A DNA stretch of 5,291 nt from Thermoflexibacter sp. (GTDB lineage: Bacteria > Bacteroidota > Bacteroidia > Cytophagales > Thermoflexibacteraceae): contig JALOMS010000387.1 in the NCBI GenBank assembly GCA_025455345.1, forward strand, positions 1-5,291. The letters are read 5' to 3'. The notes beneath the pieces were generated by a model, which ran no database searches, was not told the origin of the DNA, and saw only the letters and a program-made list of their open reading frames with translations. The position numbers and the translations under genes were made by a program. Each line of letters begins with the position of its first letter. The stretch's first letter is position 1. Shown here in pieces: positions 1 through 5,291 of this stretch.

Positions 1-647
1 ATATTTGCTATAATTCCCTGTTTTTCAGTATTAATAACTATCAAACGGAAATTAATTTGGTCAACTACAAAAAGCGTTTTGCCGTCCTTACTCAATGCCA
101 TATCTCCCAAGTAGCCATGGGTAAAGTCTTCGGTTTGGTTGTTTTCCTCAACTTTGATAGCACAATTGATTTCTCCTTTTTTCTGATTGGTATTGAGGTC
201 AAAAAGAAAAACCTTATTTGCTTCACCGCCAGCCACATACAGGGTTTGGTTGTCAGGAGAAATCGCCAAACCCATGAAAACTGCCTCTAAAATACCTTCG
301 TTATTACCCGCGCCTTCGGGGATTTGCTGGACTATTGGATTTTCGCTTAACAAATTCTTAATCACTGTGATAGAAAAAGGCGAAGTTCCTGAATTGGCGG
401 TTACGGCAATGTTACCATCTGGGGAAAGAATTAGTCCGTAGGGGTGCGGTGCGGTGGTGATTTGCTTGCCAAGAGGCGTGATAAAGCGACCATTAGGCAA
501 AATAGTTTTTCCATTTTTATCAATTTTCACGTACTCGTTCCCTGCGGGTGCTGAGGCAATCCATTGACCTTCTTCTTTGCTTTTTTTGTTTGAATTACAG
601 GCTGTTAGAGCTAAAAATAGAACGATAAAGAAATAAGTTTGTTTCAT
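1..647 (-). CDS. YncE/YVTN-type beta-propeller lipoprotein, N-terminal part (gene runs off the left edge)
   Basis: This is a partial gene: the first 215 codons are present and no stop is reached before the window ends. It starts at ATG 645-647 with a lipoprotein signal peptide: hydrophobic residues 5-16, then the lipobox LTAC with the lipidated cysteine at position 17, then a polar linker NSNKKSKEE. The mature protein is therefore expected to be membrane-anchored outside the cytoplasm. From about residue 65 it shows propeller-blade repeats of the YncE/SMP-30 kind: GLILSPDG (71-78), GLAISPDN (126-133) followed by LYVAGG (136-141) and VFLFDL (146-151), and DMALSKDG (182-189) followed by LFVVD (192-196) and LIVIN (202-206). 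The stretch LPNGRFITPLGKQ (50-62) just before the first blade resembles, from memory, the start of long Bacteroidota proteins that join a YncE propeller to a phosphoesterase (alkaline phosphatase superfamily) domain. The C-terminal part is outside the window, so that fusion is unproven. Ligand or substrate is unknown. There is no clear Shine-Dalgarno sequence. Confidence 0.85.
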   Translation of the reverse strand, partial: MKQTYFFIVLFLALTACNSNKKSKEEGQWIASAPAGNEYVKIDKNGKTILPNGRFITPLGKQITTAPHPYGLILSPDGNIAVTANSGTSPFSITVIKNLLSENPIVQQIPEGAGNNEGILEAVFMGLAISPDNQTLYVAGGEANKVFLFDLNTNQKKGEINCAIKVEENNQTEDFTHGYLGDMALSKDGKTLFVVDQINFRLIVINTEKQGIIAN

Positions 648-836
648 AGAATTTGGGAGTTTAGATTTTTCTCCAAATAAAATGAGATATTCGGACTTTT
701 AGCTCGTTTCTGATGTGAAATTATTTTTAAGAAATGTGAAATATGCTTTCTTGAAATAAAATTATCAATCTTTGAAAAAGTTGAGCCATTTTTCTATTAA
801 TTTTAGACATTCAAATTATCACTATAATCCTAATAG

Positions 837-855
837 TACAAGTGTAACGCTTGTA
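837..855. repeat. Palindrome copy 1 of a three-copy row
   Basis: The 19-nt sequence TACAAGTGTAACGCTTGTA is a near-perfect palindrome around a central A. Eight of nine pairs are Watson-Crick. The seventh pair is T opposite G, which is a G-U wobble only in a plus-strand RNA. No T-run follows it on the minus strand, and an ACGCTTGTATCTC stretch follows on the plus strand, so this copy does not look like a terminator. It starts 30 nt before copy 2. Confidence 0.8.
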
Positions 856-859
856 TCTC

Positions 860-885
860 AAAAAGATTCAAGGCTAAGCCTTGAA
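860..885 (-). terminator. Possible intrinsic terminator formed by palindrome copy 2
   Basis: Read on the minus strand, the nine-pair stem of copy 2 is followed one base later by TCTTTTT, the arrangement of a rho-independent terminator. It lies 27 nt past the stop codon of the micro-protein gene and would end transcription coming from the permease side before the lipoprotein gene. The stem has only four G-C pairs, so its strength is uncertain. It may instead be a dispersed repeat. Confidence 0.5.
867..885. repeat. Palindrome copy 2 of a three-copy row
   Basis: The 19-nt sequence TTCAAGGCTAAGCCTTGAA is a perfect palindrome with nine pairs around a central A. As RNA it would form a stem of about eight pairs with a three-base loop. 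It is preceded on the plus strand by AAAAAGA, and copy 3 is preceded by the same bases. It differs from copy 1 at two pairs that are swapped on both sides (2-18 and 8-12) and at pair 7-13, where T/G becomes G/C. Confidence 0.9.
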
Positions 886-896
886 CCGATGTACCT

Positions 897-923
897 AAAA
901 AAGATTTAAAACTAAGCCTTAAA
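897..923 (-). terminator. Possible intrinsic terminator formed by palindrome copy 3, overlapping the micro-protein stop
   Basis: On the minus strand this reads as an imperfect 19-nt palindrome followed by ATCTTTTTT. Two A/C mismatches seen on the plus strand become G-U pairs in minus-strand RNA, so the hairpin is intact only in that transcript. It contains the TAG stop of the micro-protein at 912-914. Together with the copy 2 structure it would make a tandem terminator. Only one strong G-C pair remains beside the two wobbles, so alone it would be weak. Confidence 0.4.
905..923. repeat. Palindrome copy 3 of a three-copy row (degenerate)
   Basis: The sequence TTTAAAACTAAGCCTTAAA shares its right half, CTAAGCCTT, with copy 2 and is preceded by the same AAAAAGA. 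The change at pair 3-17 (C-G to T-A) is compensated. The changes at pairs 6-14 and 7-13 are one-sided and leave G-U pairs only on the minus-strand RNA. It starts 38 nt after copy 2, so the spacing within the row is not constant. Confidence 0.75.
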
Positions 924-1058
924 CAAATAAGAAAATAGCCACAACCCAACTGTCCATTTGAAAATAAGCCATAGCGTGTAACCAATTAGAAATTTTTTTC
1001 CATGTTTTTTATAATTTTCTTGGAACTTGCTCTTTGTTTTTAAGAAAAGCTTTTTCAT
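912..1058 (-). CDS. 48-residue single-pass or hairpin membrane micro-protein, unknown function
   Basis: This is a small open frame on the minus strand from ATG (1056-1058) to TAG (912-914). The product starts MKKLFLKTKSKF and has a very basic first half with nine lysines among residues 1-22. Residues 23-46 form a hydrophobic stretch, FLIGYTLWLIFKWTVGLWLF and onward, with evenly spaced tryptophans at 30, 35 and 40 and a single lysine at 34. By the positive-inside rule the N-terminus should be cytoplasmic. The segment is long enough to cross the membrane once, though Lys34 in its middle could allow two short helices. Coding is supported by the sharp split into charged and hydrophobic halves, the position on the same strand between two genes, and the terminator-like hairpin directly at its stop. 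No Shine-Dalgarno sequence is evident. I do not recognise a named family, and a chance open frame of this length cannot be fully excluded. Confidence 0.6.
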   Translation of the reverse strand: MKKLFLKTKSKFQENYKKHGKKFLIGYTLWLIFKWTVGLWLFSYLFKA

Positions 1059-1265
1059 AATAAATTTTGTTTTATTTAAAAAATAATTTAGTCTAATCTA
1101 AAAAACGAATTTACCTCTTTAAAGTTTCAAGAATTGCTTGATTTTTGTAAAATTCAAGAAAGTTTTGATGTCAAATTGGTAATAGTCTAAAATACCCCTA
1201 TTTAGCTAAGTTTTGTATTTTGCATACAGCCTCAAGTTGTAAGTGCTACAAAGAATGTCATGCAC
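1059..1265. other. Intergenic stretch between permease and micro-protein genes
   Basis: This 207-nt AT-rich stretch has no gene I can support on either strand. It holds a 7-nt inverted repeat, TAAGTGC (1240-1246) and GCACTTA (1262-1268), with a 15-nt loop; its right arm overlaps the permease stop codon. It also holds short TTCAAGAA direct repeats (1126-1133 and 1153-1160). On the minus strand there is an AAAGAGGT sequence that looks like a ribosome binding site, but no start codon follows it at a useful distance. I found no clear TAnnTTTG promoter for the micro-protein gene. Confidence 0.5.
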
Positions 1266-2678
1266 TTATTTTTTTCTCTTTTCCCAATAAAAATAAAAAG
1301 GCAGTCCTGTCAGCATAAGTGCCAAGCCAATGCCTGCTTCTCTGGGTTTAGTAAAAAGTGTAACAAAGATGAGCGCGAAACAGAAAATCACAAATAAGGC
1401 GGGAACGATAGGATAGCCCCAGACCTTGTATGGGCGTGGTGCCTTAGGCTCTTTGATTCTCAATACAAATACGCCTAATGCCGTAGCTCCATAGAAGAAG
1501 AATGCCGCAAATATCAACATGTCTGTGAGTTGGTCAAAGCTCCCAGAAAGGACTAATATACAAGCCCAAAATCCTTGAATCCAGAGTGCGTTATTGGGGG
1601 TATTGTATTGAGGGTGAATGTTCTCCGCGCTCTTAAAAAATAAACCATCTTTTGCCATCGCATAGTAAATACGCGGAGGCATCAGGATAGTGCTATTTGT
1701 ACAGCCTAAAGTAGTAACCAAAATCAGGAAAGAAAGCACCGCCGCTCCTATATCTCCTGCAAAAGAACGAATTACTGCGACTGCGGCTATTTCATTTTGG
1801 GATTGGTGAATGGCAATGATTTTGTCAATAGGCATTACGTACAAATAGGTAAAATTGACCAAGACATAGGTAGCTATAATAATCACCATTCCCCCAAAAA
1901 GAGCTAAGGGGAGATTGCGATTGGGGTTTTGTATCTCTCCACCAATAAACCCCACCGTATTCCACCCTTCATACGCCCAAAAACCTGCAAGCATAGCACC
2001 AAATACAGCCTTAATCAAGTCAATATCTGTCCAACTCTTTGAAATATAAGTAATTGCTGGAGTTTGCACATTGGTAAAACTTCCCCCCTGCCCAAATAAC
2101 AATCCTGAAATTACTATCAAAGCCAAGCCAATAATGACTAAAGTAGTAATGGAATTGCTTAGTACAGACGCGCCTCTTACGCCTTTGGTATTCAATAAAG
2201 TCAAAGACAAGATTAATAAAATAGTCATGCCTTTTACTCCAAAGTTATCAAATGGTTTGAAAAGCCCAAACAAATCAAGTTGAGCAATCGAGTCAGGTAG
2301 GTTAGGCAAAGTAATGAGAGAATTGAGAGATTGGGAAAAAACGTATGCTATAGATGCAACTGCGGCTGTTTTGATAGCTGTAAACGTACTCCACCCATAA
2401 ATAAAAGCAATAAATCGCCCATAAATACGCTTAAAATAGACATATTCTCCGCCCGAGTCAGCGAGCATACTTGCAATCTCTGCATTGCTCAATGCGCCGC
2501 AAAGACTAATCACTCCCGACAAAATCCAACAGAAAAGTACCAATGTTGGAGATTGTAGTTCTGCGGACATAGGAGCTATTTTTTTATATACACCCGAACC
2601 TATTACGGAGCTAACAACCAAAATGGTAGCCGCTCCAAGCGTTAATGACCTGACCAATTGTCCTTGTTTCTTTTCCAA
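1266..2678 (-). CDS. APC-superfamily amino acid permease (LAT-like), TTG start
   Basis: This is a 470-residue integral inner-membrane transporter with about 12 hydrophobic segments, near residues 13-33, 45-66, 88-115, 149-164, 174-196, 221-245, 258-282, 308-330, 362-380, 384-406, 419-442 and 447-464. It has the usual length and layout of the amino acid/polyamine/organocation (APC) superfamily. TM1 carries the substrate-binding glycine motif VIGSGVYKK (25-33). TM6 and the following loop, FWAYEGWNTVGFIGGEIQNP (233-252), closely follow the LAT-type exchanger pattern. The cytoplasmic motif RIYYAMAKDGLFF (336-348) and the late RPYKVWGYPIVPA (415-427) are also typical. The likely role is amino acid uptake or exchange; the substrate cannot be told. 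The start is TTG at 2676-2678. An in-frame TAG lies four codons upstream (2688-2690) with no ATG between, and the first internal methionine, residue 37, would remove TM1. A second TTG at codon 8 is an alternative. It lies 59 nt after the oxidoreductase stop and is probably co-transcribed with it. Confidence 0.93.
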   Translation of the reverse strand: MEKKQGQLVRSLTLGAATILVVSSVIGSGVYKKIAPMSAELQSPTLVLFCWILSGVISLCGALSNAEIASMLADSGGEYVYFKRIYGRFIAFIYGWSTFTAIKTAAVASIAYVFSQSLNSLITLPNLPDSIAQLDLFGLFKPFDNFGVKGMTILLILSLTLLNTKGVRGASVLSNSITTLVIIGLALIVISGLLFGQGGSFTNVQTPAITYISKSWTDIDLIKAVFGAMLAGFWAYEGWNTVGFIGGEIQNPNRNLPLALFGGMVIIIATYVLVNFTYLYVMPIDKIIAIHQSQNEIAAVAVIRSFAGDIGAAVLSFLILVTTLGCTNSTILMPPRIYYAMAKDGLFFKSAENIHPQYNTPNNALWIQGFWACILVLSGSFDQLTDMLIFAAFFFYGATALGVFVLRIKEPKAPRPYKVWGYPIVPALFVIFCFALIFVTLFTKPREAGIGLALMLTGLPFYFYWEKRKK

Positions 2679-2737
2679 TGTGTTTGACTATTAAAGGGTT
2701 ATAAAAATAAAAGTATTTGTACTAAACTCAATTCGCA

Positions 2738-4033
2738 CTAAAAATCGGGATAGTCCCAAGGTTTTCTATACGTTCTGGTCAATAACTTATTTGCTTCTTT
2801 GTCCCCTACAATCTTGTCTTTCTGCTCGTCCCATGTTATGCTTCTACCTATTTTGGCAGAAACATTGGCAAGCAGTGCCATATTGGTTGCTTGCCTACCT
2901 TTTTCTATGTCTGCAAAAGGAAGATTTCCAGATTTGATAGACGCAAGAAAATCTCTCCATACAAGGTCTATATTTTGGTCATCGGGCTTGTTGAGTTGTG
3001 GGTCTTCGTGGATAATTTCCTTATTTTTATCATTGGGAAAAAATGTCCACCCTTTCTGCCAGCCTTGATGAAATACGCCTTCTGTTCCATAAAAATAAAC
3101 GCCCACATTTTCTGTCTTGGTTTCATTGTGAGGATTAACGATGGAATGTTCCCAAGAGCAGGTAAATTCTTCAAATTCAAAAACTGCCATTTGGATTTCT
3201 GGAGCATTGGCTCTGGTGTCTCGCCAGCCTCTTTTTTGTACGGAGTAGATTCTTTTAGGAGCTTTTTCCTCTGTCCACCACAATATCTGGTCGAACCAAT
3301 GAGGTCCCCAATCCCCAATGATTCCATTGGCAAATTCCATGTATTGCCTAAAACCTCTTGGGTGAATGCCTTGATGATAAGGGACTAAAGGAGCTACACC
3401 ACACCAAAAATCCCAATCCAACCCTTGTGGTGGCGCAATTTGTTCTTCTAACTTGCCTTTGCCAAAGTTATAATTGACAAAAGCCTTTACTTCTCTAATT
3501 TTCCCTGCTTTACCAGATTTCAAAAAATTGATGCCACTGATATTATGAGGAGAATAGCGTCTATGAAACCCAACAATACAAATTTTTTGTGTAGCTCTGG
3601 CTACTTTTTGGATAGCTGTACCTTCTTTGAGGGTATGAGAAATCGGTTTTTCCAAATACACGTGTGCGCCACTTTTCATAGCTTCAATCGCAATTACAGC
3701 GTGCCAATGGTCAGGAGTAGCATTGATGACAATATCTGGTTTTTCTTTTTGGAGACATTCTCTAAAGTCTGTATAGCTTTTGGGTTGGTCATTACAAAGT
3801 TTGTCGACCTCTTCCTTACATTTGGTCAATTGGTTTTGGTCGACATCGCAGAGCGCAACTACTTGGATTTCTCCTGTTTTGATGCCTTCGCGGAGGATAT
3901 TTAGCCCCCACCAGCCCGAACCAATCAGTGCGGTCTTGTATTTTGCTCTTTTGGGATAAATCCAAAAGGAAGGAGCAAAAGCAGTAGCTGTACTTGCAAA
4001 AATGGTATTGGAAATAAATTCTCGTCGTTTCAT
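2738..4033 (-). CDS. Tat-exported Gfo/Idh/MocA-family NAD(P)-dependent oxidoreductase
   Basis: This 431-residue protein has an N-terminal twin-arginine signal: MKRREFI, a hydrophobic stretch to about residue 19, and a likely cleavage after AFA (18-20). It is therefore probably exported already folded with its nucleotide. Glucose-fructose oxidoreductase, a known family member, is handled that way. A Rossmann fold follows, with the dinucleotide loop GSGWWG (38-43) and an acidic end to the second strand in ALCDVD (60-65). Next come TPDHWHA (106-112) and the family's EKP motif with the catalytic lysine, YLEKPISHT (126-134). The C-terminal substrate domain carries GDWGPHWFDQ (240-249), where His245 and Asp248 sit at the family's HxxD-like active-site position. 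Both key sites are intact. The usual reaction of the family is pyridine-nucleotide-dependent oxidation or reduction of a sugar or cyclitol hydroxyl; the substrate here is unknown. Secreted relatives in Bacteroidota are often tied to carbohydrate breakdown, but no glycosidase is in view. It is the first gene before the permease and diverges from the acyl-CoA dehydrogenase. Confidence 0.92.
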   Translation of the reverse strand: MKRREFISNTIFASTATAFAPSFWIYPKRAKYKTALIGSGWWGLNILREGIKTGEIQVVALCDVDQNQLTKCKEEVDKLCNDQPKSYTDFRECLQKEKPDIVINATPDHWHAVIAIEAMKSGAHVYLEKPISHTLKEGTAIQKVARATQKICIVGFHRRYSPHNISGINFLKSGKAGKIREVKAFVNYNFGKGKLEEQIAPPQGLDWDFWCGVAPLVPYHQGIHPRGFRQYMEFANGIIGDWGPHWFDQILWWTEEKAPKRIYSVQKRGWRDTRANAPEIQMAVFEFEEFTCSWEHSIVNPHNETKTENVGVYFYGTEGVFHQGWQKGWTFFPNDKNKEIIHEDPQLNKPDDQNIDLVWRDFLASIKSGNLPFADIEKGRQATNMALLANVSAKIGRSITWDEQKDKIVGDKEANKLLTRTYRKPWDYPDF

Positions 4034-4299
4034 ATTTACTTAAGTGGTTAGAATGATTGATTTGTCTGCTAAAATAATGATTAATCCTGTTTCATTGAAT
4101 CTTTTGCATAATTTTATTTTATATATTTAGTCTTTTTCTGACTGTTAGTCAATAAGTTAATTTTTTTAAAATGATTCTAAATTACTTGGACTATGTATAT
4201 TTTTGTAAACAAATTTTTATAAATAACTGTTAAGGTGCTAAGTTAATACTCAATCAATACATTAATTAAAAACACATTTTTTTATCTTTTCGTAAGACT
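4034..4299. promoter_or_regulatory. Divergent intergenic region between oxidoreductase and acyl-CoA dehydrogenase
   Basis: This 266-nt, very AT-rich stretch separates two genes that point away from each other, so it should contain both promoters. A TAnnTTTG box for the plus-strand gene is listed separately. I could not find a matching box for the minus-strand gene. A short dyad, TGACT-GTT-AGTCA (4139-4151), could be an operator but is only five pairs long. No gene is supported here. Confidence 0.6.
4198..4205 (+). promoter_or_regulatory. Candidate Bacteroidota -7 promoter box for the acyl-CoA dehydrogenase gene
   Basis: TATTTTTG matches the TAnnTTTG -7 consensus of Bacteroidota housekeeping promoters at every fixed position. 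It would place the transcription start near 4212 and leave a leader of roughly 90 nt before the ATG at 4300. No TTG -33 element is found at the usual 17-23 nt spacing upstream; the nearest, at 4186-4188, is too close. In such AT-rich sequence a chance match is possible. Confidence 0.35.
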
Positions 4300-5291
4300 A
4301 TGGAAGTTTTAGAAATTGACACTCCTCCGCTTTTTGCGGAAACAGAAAATCAAGAAATGATAGCACAAACTGTGCGTGATTTTGCCAAAAAACACATTAC
4401 ACCTTTCCGTAACAAGTGGGATGACGAGCAATATTTTCCTTTAGAGGTATTTAAAAAATTAGGGGATTTGGGCATAATGGGAATATTAGTTCCTGATTAT
4501 TATGGAGGTGCTGGATTTGGATATTTCGAATATGTAACAGCTATTGCAGAGTTAGCCAAAGCAGACCCCTCGATTGGGTTATCTATGGCGGCTCATAACT
4601 CTCTCTGTACCAATCACATTCTACTTTTTGGAAATGAAAGTCAGAAAGCAATGTGGCTACCCAAATTAGCTACTTGCGAGTACTTAGGGGCTTGGGGTTT
4701 GACAGAGCCTAACACTGGCTCTGACGCAGGAAATATGAGGACGGTAGCAGTCAGAGATGGGAATGAGTGGGTGATTAATGGTGCCAAAAATTTTATTACA
4801 CATGGCAAATCGGGTGATATTGCGGTAGTTATCGCAAGAACAGGCGAGGTTGGAGATTCTCATGGTATGACTGCATTTGTAGTTGAAAGAGGAACAAAGG
4901 GTTTTATGGCTGGTAAGAAGGAAGACAAACTCGGTATGAGGCTTTCTGAAACCGCAGAAATGATATTTACAGATTGTAGAATCCCTGAAGAAAATGTACT
5001 TGGTGAGGTAGGCGAAGGCTTTATACAATCTATGAAAGTATTGGAAGGGGGACGCATTTCTATTGCCGCCTTGAGCTTGGGCATAGCGCAGGGAGCATAC
5101 GAAGCGGCTCTTTTATATGCTCAAGAGCGACATCAGTTCAACAAACCGATTGCTTCTTTCCAAGCAATAGCTTTCAAATTGGCAGATATGGCAACTGAAA
5201 TAGATGCGGCAAAGTTATTGATTTATAGAGCGGCTGAAATGAAGAACAGAGGGATGAAGATTAATAAAGAATCTGCTATGGCAAAATATTT
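4300..5291 (+). CDS. Acyl-CoA dehydrogenase, N-terminal 330 residues (gene runs off the right edge)
   Basis: This is the start of a FAD-dependent acyl-CoA dehydrogenase, which introduces the alpha-beta double bond into an acyl-CoA and passes electrons to electron-transfer flavoprotein. The helical N-terminal domain (about 12-125) contains GILVPDYYGGAGFG (61-74). The beta domain has the FAD-contacting signature WGLTEPNTGSDAG (132-144) and NGAKNFITHG (160-169). The C-terminal helical domain begins near 235 with GGRISIAALSLGIAQGAYEAA (250-270) and the family pattern ERHQFNKPI..FQ (276-288). At the place where isovaleryl-CoA dehydrogenase carries its catalytic glutamate, this protein has a glycine (about 251). 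The active-site glutamate should therefore be in the missing C-terminal part, as in short-chain and medium-chain enzymes. Families of this kind run to about 380 residues, so some 50 are missing. Substrate chain length cannot be called. ATG 4300 is the only start that keeps the full N-terminal helix; Met20 is a less likely alternative. Confidence 0.93.
   Translation, partial: MEVLEIDTPPLFAETENQEMIAQTVRDFAKKHITPFRNKWDDEQYFPLEVFKKLGDLGIMGILVPDYYGGAGFGYFEYVTAIAELAKADPSIGLSMAAHNSLCTNHILLFGNESQKAMWLPKLATCEYLGAWGLTEPNTGSDAGNMRTVAVRDGNEWVINGAKNFITHGKSGDIAVVIARTGEVGDSHGMTAFVVERGTKGFMAGKKEDKLGMRLSETAEMIFTDCRIPEENVLGEVGEGFIQSMKVLEGGRISIAALSLGIAQGAYEAALLYAQERHQFNKPIASFQAIAFKLADMATEIDAAKLLIYRAAEMKNRGMKINKESAMAKY

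Noticed and set aside
57..441. Two overlapping plus-strand open frames at the left end
   Set aside because: They oppose the beta-propeller lipoprotein frame, which has a signal peptide and repeated blade motifs; these are shadows.
720..814. A 27-codon minus-strand frame starting MSKINRKMAQ before the lipoprotein gene
   Set aside because: It is very short, without a ribosome binding site or domain-like pattern, and lies in the leader region; chance is the simpler explanation.
837..923. The palindrome row considered as a CRISPR array
   Set aside because: The copies are only 19 nt, the spacers are 11 and 19 nt and unequal, the units diverge, and no cas gene is in view.
1240..1268. Inverted repeat TAAGTGC/GCACTTA at the permease stop, considered as its terminator
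   Set aside because: The T-run follows it on the plus strand, not on the minus strand from which the permease is transcribed, and the 7-pair stem has a 15-nt loop. No plus-strand gene ends here.
2891..3388. A 165-codon open frame on the plus strand inside the oxidoreductase gene
   Set aside because: It is antisense to a clearly recognised gene with intact motifs, and its product shows no recognisable domain; it is a shadow frame.
4684..5028. A 114-codon open frame on the minus strand inside the acyl-CoA dehydrogenase gene
   Set aside because: The opposite strand encodes the FAD-binding core of a known enzyme family; the antisense frame has no recognisable features.

Overview
This 5.3 kb window is AT-rich chromosomal DNA, and its features point to the phylum Bacteroidota, probably an environmental Cytophagales-type lineage. 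The reasons are: start codons with no clear Shine-Dalgarno sequence, a TAnnTTTG-type -7 box, a YncE-like lipoprotein, a Tat-exported Gfo/Idh/MocA oxidoreductase, and an amino acid permease of a form common in that phylum. The assignment is inference; there is no rRNA or phylogenetic marker here.

Layout: four genes lie on the minus strand, and one gene diverges on the plus strand at the right end. From right to left on the minus strand they are: a Tat-signal Gfo/Idh/MocA oxidoreductase (4033-2738); 59 nt later a 12-TM APC-family amino acid permease with a TTG start (2678-1266); a 48-residue membrane micro-protein (1058-912); and the N-terminal part of a YncE/YVTN beta-propeller lipoprotein (647 to beyond position 1). 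On the plus strand an acyl-CoA dehydrogenase begins at 4300 and runs off the right edge after 330 residues. The 266-nt gap between it and the oxidoreductase is a divergent promoter region.

The most unusual non-coding structure is a row of three related 19-nt palindromes at 837-923, between the micro-protein and the lipoprotein. Base changes between copies are mostly compensated across the stem. Copies 2 and 3 are each followed by a T-run when read on the minus strand, so they could work as tandem terminators for the minus-strand genes, or they could belong to a dispersed palindromic repeat family. The third copy contains the stop codon of the micro-protein.

Functionally, the oxidoreductase and permease look like a two-gene transcription unit, but their substrates cannot be read from sequence. 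The acyl-CoA dehydrogenase belongs to fatty or branched-chain acyl-CoA oxidation and is transcribed separately. I see no defence system, mobile element, CRISPR array, tRNA or rRNA. Apart from the palindrome row and the micro-gene, this is an ordinary housekeeping region.
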